From assembly GCA_963966185.1 (NCBI GenBank), contig CAWZYM010000307.1, forward strand, positions 583,995-647,994: a stretch of 64,000 nt of DNA, in the 5' to 3' direction. The notes under the pieces are model-generated. The model did no database searches, was not told the origin of the DNA, and worked only from the letters and a program-made list of their open reading frames with translations. A program made the position numbers and the translations under genes. The stretch comes from Rhabditoides inermis (lineage: Eukaryota > Nematoda > Chromadorea > Rhabditida > Rhabditidae). Below are positions 11,021 through 39,325 of this stretch, piece after piece; within the stretch, counting starts at the first letter, position 1, and each line of letters starts with the position of its first letter.

Positions 11021-14000
11021 ATGAAGGTGACAATCCTGCATCCTGATTTGGGTATCGGAGGGGCGGAGAGACTGATTGTCGATGCGGCACTCGCACTGAA
11101 GGTAGGAAGGGAGAGGGGGATAGAGAGGGGGGGACTCCTTGTCTCTTGCAGGCCAAGGGCCACTCTGTCCGCGTCGTCACCAACCACTACGACCCCTCAC
11201 ACGCATTCAAGGAGACCGAGGCACTGGGTACGTCCCTCATTACTCATTACTACTTCTTTTATTAGTAGTTGCGTAATGCAGTAACACGTTATATTTGTAA
11301 ATATTGATTTGTTTGAATACTATAATACTAGTTTATTTGAGACATCCGCGTGATCAACTGGTGGTTCCCCCGTTCCATGTTTGGAATGGCTTCTGCCCTG
11401 TGCGCGTACATCCGCATGTGCCTCGCTGCTCTCGTCGTCTGCGCCTGCTATGAACAAGATGTGATACTCAGTGATCAGGTGAGCATATCGATTAGATCTA
11501 ATGTTTAGTATCAGTTTCATTGTTTGTTGAATGTGGAATATGTAGAAGAATATAAAATGGCTGAAAACAATGTACTGATATAGGTCCTTTTCCATTCAAA
11601 CAAGTGTGAGTTGGTTGTTGTAGGTGTCGGCGTCTCAGTGTGTGCTTCGTCTGTTCTCCCGTGCCCGCCTCGTGTTCTACTGCCACTTCCCCGACCTCCT
11701 CCTCACTGACAGAAACGGAGCCGCCAAGAGCGCGTATAGGTGAGTGGGGTATTATCATATCGTTTATTCCTGATCTTCCTGAGGTTTACCTTTTATGAGT
11801 TTGTTTGGAGCACATTTTCTAGATATCTTCTGGACAATGTGGAGGAGCGGACGACGGGGATGTGCGATGCGGTGTGCGTGAACAGCATGTTCACGGCCGG
11901 CACTGTGAGGTGAGAGGGGGGGAGAGAGAGAGAAAGAGAAAGAGAGAGAGGAGGGAGGGAGAGAGGAGGGAGAGAGGAGGGAGAGAGGAGGGAGAGAGAG
12001 AGAGGAGAGAGAGAGAGGAGCGAGGGAGAGAGGAGGGAGAGAGGAGAGAGAGAGAGGAGAGAGAGAGGAGCGAGGGAGAGAGGAGGGAGAGAGGAGAGGG
12101 AGAGAGGAGGGAGAGAGAGATCGTTTTTGCAGGGAGACATTCCCGTCGTTGTCGGGGAAGGATCTGTTCGTGTTGTATCCCTCCCTCAACACTGCCTTCT
12201 TCGATGAGGTGGAGACTGTGGAGATACCAGAGGTGGGTGAAGTTGAAACAGAGGAGTAGGTCTGCTGCCTTGCCTGTCTCTTTCTCTTGTCCCAGTCAAT
12301 GGAATGCGAGAGAAGGCAGTGCGCGTCGCAGCGGATAGGCTGCTAGATCTGTCCAAGGGTGCACTCTCACATTCTCACTCATAATGTTCGTCAATCCCCT
12401 CGTTCAGATCCCCTCTTGTGCCGAACACGTGTTTGTCTCCCTCAACCGGTTCGAGGTGAAGAAGAACGTCGGACTCGCACTCGAAGCGTTCGGTGGGTGG
12501 AGAATGAGTGAGCAGTCATTGATTGATTGTTTTGTAGCCGAGCTGAAATCTCTCCTGTCTGCCGAGGAGTTCGGCAAGTGTTTTCTGGTGGTGGCTGGAG
12601 GATACGACAAGCTCAATCAGGAGAACAGGGTGAGAGGGGTGATAGATAGAGAGAGGGAAGGATAGAGAGAAAGAGGGGGGAGTGACAGAGGTGTGGTTTG
12701 TGGTAGTATGGGTAAATTATGAGTAGTTTTCCCTTCTAGTTGGTGAATCGGTCCGTTGCAGGTGCACTTCTCTCAGCTGGTCGACTACGCGCATCAGCTG
12801 GGTGTCGAGGCGGGACAAGTGACATTCATGAAGTCCCCGTGTGAGTAGCATCATATTACATTATACTGTAATTGTATGGTTCTATTCGTGAGTTCTTGAT
12901 TGAAAATGAAGATTTTGCCTCGTTTTGGAATTTTATCGTCATCAAATTTTGTTAAAATGTGTATTTGATTTTTTTCGCTGGCGCTTTGTATTGTAACTTG
13001 GTGTTATTGTAGCGGACAGTGTGAAGGTGTCTCTGCTGCGGAGAGCCCGCGCCGTGCTGTACACTCCCGAGAGGGAACACTTCGGAATCGTCCCCGTCGA
13101 GGCCATGTATATAGGAAGGTGGGAGGGCGAGAGGAGAGAGAGAGAGAGAGAGAGCGAGAGCGAGAGAGCTTGTTGCAGTTAATGCATAGCGTTCACCACA
13201 AATGCCTGAGTACGCATGGCTTTGAATCGTAGTGATATTGTATCGAATGTTTTGCAGGCCAGTGATCGCCGTTGGATCGGGTGGTCCGAAGGAGTCGATC
13301 GCGGATGGAGAGACGGGGTATCTGGTCGGAGTGGAGGACAAGGTGGGAGGGGAGGGGGATGAGTGAGGATGATCAGTGTGTCTAGGTGAGTGGCTTCGCC
13401 CGCCACATGTGCAGTCTGGTGCGCGAGCCGGAGACGAGGCAGAGGATGGAGACGGCTGGGCCGGACAGGGTGAGGGGAGGGAGAGAGAGAGGGTGAGAGA
13501 GAGAGAGAGAGAGCTGAGGGGGAGTGAAGCAGTGCACTGACTGCTTTGTGAACGACGGTGTGTGAGGATGACGAGGACAAATTTCATGAGACAAGTTGAA
13601 ATGGTGATTGACAGATTGAAAACGGAAGAGTGAAACGTATATTGGTTTAGTGTGCTCCTAGGATTCTAGAACACTAAGCTGGGAAAATATGATGCAGCGG
13701 TGCTATCAGTGATGGGAGAGTTTCGCAATTGGCATGATATTCTGTGTGCTAGGGGAGAAGTGATAAGCAGCGGGTAAACCTTTTCCCCATCGTGTGATTC
13801 TAGCATGAGGAGCCGTCAATTGTCATCATGTCTCCAATCAAAGTACACATAGCAACGTGAATTCGTTTACAATGGACAGAAAGTGTGTTGTGAAACACCT
13901 GGAAAACGTTGTTCTCTGATATGTGAGGTATAGGAAATGTTGTGAAATGCGGTACACATATCTTTCCGCGAAGGCTCCAATTATGGAATGAGTAAATGAT

Positions 14001-14142
14001 GGGTATCCAACTTTTCAGAGCTTCTGAGAAGATGGTGATTAGAATGTGTTTGTAGGTGAGGAAGCTGTTTGCCTTCGATGCGTTCGCGACGACTCTGGAC
14101 AGGGTCATCAAGGGAGAGACTGAGGGGCTCAGCAAGGCATAG
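11021..14142 (+). CDS. ALG2: Alpha-1,3/1,6-mannosyltransferase ALG2
   Basis: Glycosyltransferase (GT4 family) that adds the second and third mannoses to the lipid-linked oligosaccharide on the cytosolic face of the ER. ATG at 11021 starts [18 protein letters not shown], the canonical ALG2 N-terminus, with the glycine-rich nucleotide-sugar loop. Later exons give [89 protein letters not shown], the donor-binding block [19 protein letters not shown] and [19 protein letters not shown]. Stop TAG at 14140-14142. The short piece around 12297-12357 ([15 protein letters not shown]...) is not joined with certainty. The gene follows the USP gene by 530 bases on the same strand. Introns are very short, many filled by GA repeats (for example 11914-12130). 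Confidence 0.95.
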
Positions 14143-14572
14143 GGAGGGGAAGGAGCAGGAGGAGGAGAAGGAGAACAAGAGATTGACAACTTTACAGTAA
14201 ATTGGGTTTTGAATGGCTTATTTATTGGGTTTGATCGATTTTAATTTGGCCTAGTCTGTTGTGTAGCATGTTTGTTGATATTGTGCACTGTGATAAAAAA
14301 AAGTTCCGTTTCGGGGGTGTGTGCGGTGTGAGTTTGAACGTGTTTGGAACACCTGGAGTATCTGCTGTAGTGAGTTGTGGGTTTGATCGATCTTCCGATC
14401 TCTGGGTAGATCGGTTGCAATCGATTTGGCGGGAAACGAGGGATAGCGTAGCGAGAAAAGGGAGCAGTGATTGATGTCTCGCGCACTCGCTTTGTCTCTT
14501 TTTTTCGGTCTGTGTGATGTGAGTGTGGTGTTTTCAGGGTGTTATTCTCTGATCTCACTTCCTACCTTCACC
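14143..14572. other. Intergenic space between ALG2 and the peroxiredoxin locus
   Basis: No exon with matching splice phases was found. The last part (about 14530-14572) contains TTTTCAG followed by a pyrimidine-containing leader before ATG 14573, so part of it may be 5' untranslated sequence of the next transcript. Confidence 0.4.
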
Positions 14573-14686
14573 ATGAAGCGCACCAACGACGAGTCTGCCT
14601 CGAACGAGGGAAAGAAGTGTCGCGTGGAGGAGGAGGGAGAGGAGGAGGAGATGGAGCAGGAGGAGCACCCCGTTCCCGCCAACTGC
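14573..14686 (+). CDS. Possible alternative acidic first exon of the peroxiredoxin gene
   Basis: ATG in a good context (CACCATGA) opens a 38-codon stretch, MKRTNDESASNEGKKCRVEE followed by Glu-rich sequence to PVPANC, ending at a strong donor GTGAGT (14687) in phase 0. The next acceptor on this strand that begins an identified coding exon is at 15830/15831, also phase 0, which would fuse this acidic, KKCR-containing leader to the peroxiredoxin. If not spliced, the frame stays open only to TGA 14729-14731. The alternative is a separate short gene whose other exons I cannot see. Confidence 0.35.
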
Positions 14687-15125
14687 GTGAGTCAGCCGAT
14701 CTACCGGCGAAAGGAGCGGGAAGTGCGGTGATCCCGCCCCGTGTGTCTGGCTGGTTGGTATATAGGCTGGCCCTCCCCCGGTGTGCTCTCATTGTCTCAT
14801 TGCATCGGCCGACAGTGTGCAGTCGCTCGACTCCACTGCTACCGTCATGTTTTTGACAGTATTGATTGGCTGTCCCCGATTCGCGAACCTTCCCTGTTCC
14901 ATCCCATCAAGGCCGCAATAGCCATCGCGCTCTCGCTTGCAGTCATTCATGCAACCGAATCGCGTTTGAAATGCCCCGCTCATATTTCCTCGAAGTCACG
15001 TGTATGTATTAGAGACAGGTATGGGTAGGTAACTGGATAGTATGCTGGCTGCGCATGTGCTGCCTAATCAAGGCAAGTGCGTGTGAAAGGAGAGGTGGGA
15101 GGGACGAGTCAATGTGCCGGCCGCC

Positions 15126-15131
15126 TATAAA
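15126..15131 (+). promoter_or_regulatory. TATA box of the peroxiredoxin promoter
   Basis: CCTATAAATGGGG sits about 100 bases upstream of a small exon that ends at donor GTGAGT (15247). The small exon contains ATG at 15226 and 15238, both in frame with exon 15831 (leader MYRNMLP or MLP). Transcription would start near 15155. It is one of the cleaner TATA boxes I noticed in the window. Confidence 0.5.
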
Positions 15132-15830
15132 TGGGGTTTCCTATGGCAACTTGCGCTTGAGTACTCGAGTATAGACAGTCGGTTGACGCGCTCACATTTC
15201 ATACACCTGCTCCAACCCCCATCGTATGTACAGAAACATGTTGCCTGTGAGTTATTTTAAATTATCAGTTGTTGTGCAGTGATTAGTGTTGGTGTTGTGT
15301 CGTGTGATAATTCAAACGTTTGAACACGCGCGCAGTTGCCTGAAATTCTCGAAGTTTGTAGTTTGCGCGGGCTGCAGCGCCTTTGCTCGCCCGCCTCTTT
15401 TCAGCGAAAACATTCGATAAAAACCCCGTCCGTCTCTTCTCTCTTCTCTCACTTTGCGCCGTTCTTTGGTTGAGTATGAGTATTGATGACTGAGGGATAT
15501 TCTACTTGCAGCGTGTGTTTGTCAGTCAATTCCATTCCACTCCGACAGTGTGTGCTCTTTTCTGGAAGAGTGTCTCTTTATCTCTGCACTGCGTATCTCT
15601 GCTGTCGTGTTGTCGTTGTTATCCAGTGCACAGGTTGTCTGGCGTCGTTGACAGCCGCTCCTATCTCGCACCACCGAAACTGCTTCTTTGTTTCATTTTG
15701 TCTCTTGCTTCCACAGTCACCTCCGATGAATCTTGCCTGATTCATGACGGAACTGTTGTTGTTAGATCTGTGATTGGTACTTGTTATTGCTGGTTCCTTG
15801 GTTGCCTGTATTGTACTGAACTGCTTGCAG

Positions 15831-16915
15831 ATGTCGAAGGCATTCATTGGCAAGCCCGCCCCTAACTTCAAGACCCAGGCGGTCATCGATGGAGACTTCA
15901 AGGAGGTGCAGCTCTCGGACTTCAAGGGAAAGTACACCGTCCTCTTCTTCTACCCCCTCGACTTGTGAGTTTACTAAATTGTGAATTTATTTACTGGTTG
16001 GAACTTGTGTTTGATGATGTAACAGGTTTTGGTACCCCTGAATTCAGCACTCATGTGTTTGCCACTGCGAAAAGGGACTCATCGTGGGCAAATGACAAGG
16101 AGTGGGTGTAGAATCGATCAGTGGTCGTGAACTTGTGTTGTTATCGTATTCGGTTCAGTGCCCCTCTAGTAAACAATCATTTGCAGGGTGATGGAAATAA
16201 AATATGATTGTGTAGTATTATTTACCGGTGTAATGTGGTCTACAAACTACTTGTTTATTGGTTTCTTATAAATGTGAAAAGACACGGGGTATGTTTCCCA
16301 TGGAGATGTTGACTGATGGTCTCTGTTTTGCAGCACTTTCGTGTGCCCCACGGAGATCATTGCCTTTTCTGACCGCGTCAAGGAGTTCAAGGACCTGAAC
16401 GTGAACGTGCTGGCGTGCTCGACCGACTCTGTCTTCTCCCACCTGGCCTGGATCAACCAGCCCCGCAAGCACGGAGGACTCGGAGAGATGAACATCCCCG
16501 TCCTCGCTGACACCAACCACCAGATCTCCAAGGTACGCAATGGTACCACTTGTTGTTTATATCATTATCTTATCAATATAATGTAATAAGGCTAACCATG
16601 ATTGCTTTTAGGACTACGGAGTGCTGAAGGAGGACGAGGGAATCGCGTACCGCGGTCTGTTCATCATCGACCCCAAGGGCATCCTCCGCCAGATCACTGT
16701 CAACGACTTGCCCGTCGGACGCTCGGTCGACGAGACCCTGCGCCTCGTTCAGGCATTCCAGTTTGTCGACAAGCACGGAGAGGTGAGCAAGGAGAGGGGA
16801 GACATCTAGTGCATGTGACGTCATTCAGGTGTGCCCGGCTGGCTGGACTCCCGGAAAGGAGACGATCAAGCCCGATGTCAAGAACAGCAAGGAGTTCTTC
16901 GAGAAGACCAACTGA
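15831..16915 (+). CDS. Typical 2-Cys peroxiredoxin (PRDX1/2 type)
   Basis: Thiol peroxidase reducing hydrogen peroxide with electrons from thioredoxin; no signal peptide, so cytosolic. Exons 15831-15964, 16334-16532, 16612-16782 and 16829-16915 join cleanly and give about 196 residues, the normal length. The peroxidatic Cys lies in [14 protein letters not shown] and the resolving Cys in [10 protein letters not shown]. The [13 protein letters not shown] loop is present. The C-terminal YF motif appears as EFFEKTN, with Phe in place of Tyr, so the sensitivity-linked tail is present in modified form. ATG 15831 follows an acceptor directly (CTTGCAG|ATG), so a first exon upstream is required: 15226-15246 and 14573-14686 both fit in phase. 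The product uses thioredoxin, which is encoded at 53625-54546. Confidence 0.95.
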
Positions 16916-17794
16916 ACAACCACGACACCTCACTTGTTACTCTGACCATACGCTGTCTAATAATGTAAAAACTTTTATGCCTCATCAGTAAAGTGTTTTA
17001 TTGGATATGTTCGTGATTGTGTGATATCTTAATTGGGATATTCGTTGCGTGGCGAGAACCGTATTTGGAAGCAGTGAGGATGGACTGATAACAGCTGGCC
17101 GATCGATTGTCGGCCGCCTCTTGGAGCGGTTTTTGTATGGCTGCGCGTTTGTCTGTTGCTCTCTTTCTGCATGCTCTCTAGGTGTCTCTGACCGGTGGGA
17201 TTGGCTGACCGTGAACTCGGTCAACACACAAATAGAGACGAGAGAGCGCGAGACACTAATCGCGTACAGGTATGCGCTCGACCTCCCACCCGCTATCAAT
17301 CGATATGCGAATGTGGAGGTGAGAAGAGGAGGGGAGATGAGTCAACCCCCTATAGGGAGAGCGGCGGTGGCAGAGAGACTGACCCAGCTGCTGGAACATG
17401 ACACAGTTGTCCGATTGGTTGTCTTCATTTTTGTGACTGTCGTTTGATACCTTTCTCCGTGTGCTTATCTCTGATGGTTGCATGAGCTGTGTCGGTTTGT
17501 TCCTTGAGAGGGCCTCTTTTGAGTGATTCACCCCTTGTGATGCGTCATTCACACGGTGACGCCTCCTCTTTCTCTCTTTGTGCTCTTGTAATGTGCTTAT
17601 TTGGTTGTTACATGTTGTCTTTTTTTTTGTTATCGTGCATCCGATCGCGATACTGACTGTTTTTGAAGTGTCTCTCGCCCGCGTCGATTTGTGCGCGATT
17701 ACTGCGCAGTAGTAGGCTTACTTGTAACAGTTCTGTTTGCAGTGAGCGGGTGCGAAGCGATCGATTGATCGATCAGAGCTGGCCGGCTCTGAGA
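16916..17794. other. Intergenic region upstream of the aPKC gene
   Basis: About 880 bases. Short open frames exist but none shows splice-phase agreement or recognisable motifs. The last few hundred bases before ATG 17795 presumably hold the aPKC promoter and leader. I see no clear TATA box. Confidence 0.4.
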
Positions 17795-33436
<15,642 letters not shown>

Positions 33437-33948
33437 ACCTATCCTCCCTCACTACAAGCTCATCCTCACACATACACACCATACCACTTATAACTTATTG
33501 GCATCATTGTTTTGTACTATTTTGTATGTTTATGTGAGTTCATGTGCCTTCCCTTTCTGTTTCCACCCTTCCACATGTGAATGCACTAGTACGTTCTATA
33601 TTAAAAGTGTAGAGAGAATTGTGATCGAGACTGACTGTGCTGTATAAATTATTCATGACAGAGAATATGTTTCGTTTTAATGATTTTCGGTGTTCTTTGA
33701 TCGTTGTAACTGTTGTTTGCGTCATGTGGTGAGTGGTATGTGAGGCGGCGTGGGCTGAATGTCTAGTGCAGTGCACCCTTGCACCCGCCTGGGCCCATCG
33801 CAGACGGGGCAGAGACGCAGCGTGTCTGCTCTGGCCGCCGCGCCTCTGCCGGCCTCTGTCTGGCCCCGCCCCTCATCGATCCCGTCTAGTTCTTGTCTGT
33901 CTGTGCAGCAGAGAGTGCTGTCTGCCTAGTTGCGTGTCGTCTCGTCAG

Positions 33949-34494
33949 ATGGCCCCCTCCCCGACCCATAATGGTCCCTCATCGTCCTCCTCGGATCCCA
34001 TGATGGACCTGCTCACCGCTTACGTCGGCCCTCGCGCCTTTCCTATTCAACCCGCCCCCGTACTGTCTTCCCCTGAGCGGAACAACAACCTTTTCGAAGT
34101 GACTATTCTCGGGCAGCAGCTTGCTGCTTTCGCCGTTGGCGGCGAGCCCCGCGTGTGCTTCACCCAGGTGCGTGCTTGTTTCATGGTTGCTTGACGTGCT
34201 CTGTTTGTTCAGTTCATCTCGTGTGTGGAGCAGTTTGTGCGTGGGGAGGCGGGTGAGGTAGAGCGCGTGGTGCACGACCTGTCGGTGCACCTGCAGCAGG
34301 CGTCTCCGGCGCAGCTGCGCGCCCTCCAGTCTGCCTCCGCCGTGCACCCGCACTCCCTCCATGAGTTCCTCATACGCATGTCCGACGCCGAGCGAGTCGA
34401 AGCTGAACTAAGGCGAGTCTTTCCCTATTCTTGCCTTCTCTCGTCTCGTGCCGTTGATTATTTGGGGCGATCGTCTATGGGTTTTTTCTCTGCC

Positions 34495-34542
<48 letters not shown>

Positions 34543-37500
34543 TGCCTTGTTTTGTCTCGACGTTTCGCAGTTGTTGTCACATAGGCATGTTTCTCACGAG
34601 GGTCTCTGTGTCTACTCTGCTCCCTCTTTCTATGTCTGCTTTTTCTGCTGCATACCCGATGTGCCCGCCTCTTACTGTAGACGTAGTTGTGCGTGCACAT
34701 TGGAGGGAAATGAACCGCACAGCGATGGTTTGTGGGACAGGCGCTGCGTGTTGCTGTGTGCGCATAAATGGCCAAAGACTGTGCATTGTTGGGGGGGTAT
34801 AGCAAGGGGGGGGCTGCTGTGTTGGTGGCGACACTCAGCCGCGGCCCCCGCCCCAATCGATCGATTTGCTGACAGACAGTCGTCTGCAGAGACACCGGCC
34901 AGCCGACTTGGGATGCAAGGCGAGTGAGAGAGTAGGTGAGTGAGAGAGACGCTGACGTCACATCATGTGGCGGTCACAGCCGGTGGACGAGGACTGTTTG
35001 TATTGGAGTGAGTGAGTGAGTGTGTGTAGGATGGTTGGCGGGGAAGGGCCGAGAATAGACATGTGTGTATGTGTGAGGGGGAGGGAAGTGTCTCTAGTCT
35101 GGTTTCGTGCGGCGCGCGTCTCCTCTTTCTCACTATACCATAGGACAAGGCCAAGGGCTGCTATCTGTCTGTCTGTCTGCGGTATCGCGTCGTATGATTG
35201 GCCCGCGTGGCATCAGTGACCTTTAGCTGTTCACACATCACATGTCTGTGACGGATGAAGCTTTTTTACACTGTCGGAGGAGCGTCTGCGTTCCCTGAAT
35301 AGTCCGTCTGTCTGAAATGATGCATTCACAAGTGGAAACCTGGAAAGACACGAAAGAGAAGAAAAAACACTGTTTGTATATGAATTGGTCTTGTTATCTC
35401 GCCAACTAGCTAGTCTCGAATCCGCAGTTGAATTAATCATGAACATACTGTAGTCCCCACACGCTAGCCGGACAAGCCATGACGTGTGATGTTTCAGGGT
35501 GGATACTGGGATCGAGCCGTTGCGCGGCAGCCTCGCCTCCCTGCCTGTCGAGCACAACACGCGCAGCCGGCCCGTCCACGGATACATACACACTGGCAAC
35601 CGAGACCACACCATCGAGTGAGTGGCACGTGGCATGGGACAGTGTATGGAACAGCGCGTGTTGAGATGTTCGTGCGGCTCGTTTTTCCACGGCAAGGACT
35701 GGGTGAAGCACGAGTGCGGAGAGGAGGCGGTGGCCAGCGGCCGCACACAGCACTGGGGACTCGACGCCAACAAGTGGAAGAAGTGAGTGGCAGCCATGTG
35801 ATCATTGTGTGTTGTCTGAGAGACGGGGGAGCAAGTGCAAGCAGTGCAGATGTGTGTCTAGTCAGAGAGTCAGAGTCTAGTTCGCCGCCCCCTCTCCTCT
35901 CAGTCCCCCAGTCCATTCTTTCTTTTAAGATGCGATTAGACAGGGCGTTGATAAAATGTGGTGTGTTCTAATAGGGCTTTCCACTTCCTGCTTGTCGTGT
36001 GTTCTGGAATAGCAATAAGGCTTTGGAATTGGCTGGTACGTGCCAGAAAGAAGACATAATAGGATATGGATAGTCTGTTATAGGCATGGTGTTTGGTCCA
36101 CTATAGGACCATGTTTTGCCGATGCCTGTCTCGCCTCTGGGCTATATATTTTGATTGTTTGTTTGTTTAGTGTGTCATGGACTGGCTGGCGGGTTGTTGT
36201 GTAGAGAGAGGAAGGAGGAAGGGGGAGGGGAGAGAGTGAGAGAGAGGGTGCTGGTCAGTGCTGCATCTATACTATGCACGCTGCCTCGACACAACAACAA
36301 CACTACCCATGAGGCCGAATCGATGCACGATTTGTGGTGTACGAAACTGGTTAGGGGGAGTGAAGATGTAATATTGCAGCTACATCACTGTGTCGATGAA
36401 CCTGTGCGGAGATGTGGTCTCCGAGCTGCGGCTCGAGTCGTGGAAGAACCCGCCGAGTCTGAAGAGGAAGATGGAGGGAGACATGGTGAGTGGGTGGCGG
36501 GTGCGAGGCGGCGAGGTGCATACGTGCAGCAGCATGCGTCTCGTGGTGTTTCGTCTCTCTCTCTCTCACACACACTGCCGGGAGACTCACTCTCTTCTTT
36601 CGCGGCGGGGCGCCGGGTTGTTTGGTCTTGTCTGTCGTCGCGCATTGAGTGTGGGGGGAGATAGCGCAACGGATGGGGGAAAGAGAGAGAGTATGTGTTG
36701 GCTGGCTGGCTGCGTCCCTTCCCCCCCTTTCGTTTCGTCTGCCGGGGACCGACTGTTGACTGGCTGGAATTGGGTGCACCGAGTGGTCGTTGATCGCTTA
36801 CGATCGATTGACGGGGACGGGGATGATCATTCAGAGTGAGAGTGAGAGACTGGCTGCTGTTGTTGGTAGTAGTATGTGGGATGTGTGTGGTAGATGGTTT
36901 GTTGCGTATTCCGGTGTGAGCGTCGACTCGTATGTCTGTGCTCTCTCTTGCATAAGCGCTCTCTCTCTGTAAGCAGACGCGCGCGAGCAGGCTACACACA
37001 TTTCACTCGCACTGCAACCAGCCAGTGTTCGCATTGATGGAAAGCGGGGGTCGAACGGGAGTTGATTGTCTCTTTGCAGGAGGGTGAAGACTCGAAGCAG
37101 AATGTCGCTGTCGCCACACTCCTCGACCATCTTCGTCTTTTTATGGCGGTGAGTGGTTTGCCAATAGTGAATGGGTGGTCTGGGAAGAGAAGGCGCGGTG
37201 TCTTCCATGCTCTTTCTGTACGTGGGAACGTATCTATCACTTTACACTGTACACAATGTTCGACAATGTGTGTTTTGATTATCGCGGGAACGCACTGGCA
37301 TACCGTAGTGTATGCGGTCGTTTCAGACGCAGCGCCAGCGGGAGGAAGACTTGAAGAGGGGCCTTGCGGGGGACGTGCCCGTCTCGGCCGACGTGGCGAT
37401 GAGTGTGATCTCGTCGATGCTGCCGCAGCCGTCTCTCAACGCCATGTGCGCCTCGCTCAACCCCAGTCTGTCGAAGCAGCTCCTCTCGCTGCCCACCCTG

Positions 37501-39281
37501 TCTACAGTGTCCCTCGATCAGCACCTGCCCCACCAGATGCTGCCCCTACAGGCAGCTGTCACCGATCAACGTGAGTACACCTCGTCTGTCTCCCATCAGC
37601 CATGTCCTCTGTTCAGATGCGGGTCCTTCCAAATGTGCCGTGGAGGAGGAGGAGGGTGAGGAGCAGATCGAGGTGGTGCGTGGCGCGGACGACGAGGACC
37701 TGATGGAAATGAGGGAGGAGCGGTCGCGTCTCGACTCGGAGGACTCGGCAGCCGAGAGTGAGTGGGCAGAGGGAGAGGGAGGGAGGGTGTGATGTGTGTG
37801 GTCTGTGCACCGTTGACATAGCTGTCGTCTATTCGGACACATTGCGTTCGCGTGTTCCGTTCTGTGCACTGTGCCCTTCTCTCTCCTTTAGTAATTGGGC
37901 GATGCGGTCTGGCTCCTCTCTTATTCGCTGATATGGCATGCACTTCTCTCTCTTTTTAGCGTTTTTGCTGGCTGTTAATCTTTTTGTCATCGAAATGTGT
38001 GGGGATTTCTTATGTCGCTTTTTTCTCTTCTCTCTGCAGTACTTGCTTGGGGGCGTTGAGTATGAGATGTTCCTGTTCTAATCCGACGTAATCCGATATC
38101 ACGTGTCGTCTCAGTCACTCTCAGTGCACGCCTATTTGTTTGTGAGTGAGAGCGAACAGTTTGCGTATCTCTCTTTTGTAATGATACTTTGAGTAGCCTA
38201 GGCAACGCTCTCTCTCTCTCACTAGATCGCCGCTTCCGTTTTTGTATGTTTATGAGAGAGGAGGGGAGGCTGGCAGCGTCAACTTGGCACTGTACACTTA
38301 TGAGTGAGTGGATTGTGTAGAGAGTAGCATAGTTGATATGCATGCATAGACACCGCAAACGTCCTGTCTATTTGGAGTGCTCGCTTGCAGAGACGTATGT
38401 GAGGGGATGGGGGAAAGAGGCGAGCGAGTCCGTTTCCTCCCATCTCATCTCCTCTCTAGCCCCTCCCTCATTATTAGACGGTGTTCGTCGCCCCTCCGAG
38501 TAGCATCCTGAGCTGAGTGTGAAGCCCAGCTTGCGACTAGACATGCTGTAGTTGTTGCTCTGTTGTCAACACTGGTCGTGAGGGTTTGTCTGCCATCCAG
38601 CCATCTATGGCGACAAATGTGTTGAGTGCGTTGTGGGCATGGACGACCTTCGGCCTTGGCGCGCCTTGATTTGCCACGCGCGCCGCGTTGATTCGCACGC
38701 GCGACTCGCACGACCTTATTAATTTCAAAGCTTTCCTTTTCTTCTCCTTCTGCCTTCCTTGACTTTTCTCTGTGTGTTTTCTGATGTGACGCGTGCTCTT
38801 TCTCAACTGCACTAGTGCGGTGTGTGTTACATGGGCTGTTGCAAAGGCGGCGCGATAGGGGGCAAGTGAGAATGAGAGAGTGCACTTTGTGTGCAGAGTG
38901 AACACGCACGTGCCTGATAATTCGCGTCGCCCACCTCTCCCCCTTCTCTCTATAGCCGATGTGCCTGCCAAGTGCTAGTCGAACGTTTTTGTCGCTTGCC
39001 GCTCGTTCGTCGCTTCTTTCTGCACCACATTCAATCTACGATCTAGTCTTCGTATTGAGTGGCCTCGGTTTGGCCGTCTTTCCATGTACTCTTACGTTTC
39101 CGATTTTCGTGGCTGCATACACCATGGTGTTGTGTTTCAGTGGGCACCCTGGATTGGCTGTTGGACCAACACGTGGCCGAGCCGGCCCGATCCGCCATAC
39201 GAGCATCCATCGCCGCCTCACAGAGCACACTCGAACAGCGCGTCGACGAGGTGAGCAGCGCCGTCCTCTCTCTCTCTCTCG

Positions 39282-39325
<44 letters not shown>

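Noticed and set aside
11764..12192. Minus-strand Ser/Leu/Pro-rich frames of 115-142 codons
   Set aside because: Antisense of a GA-rich ALG2 intron; no splice sites or motifs.
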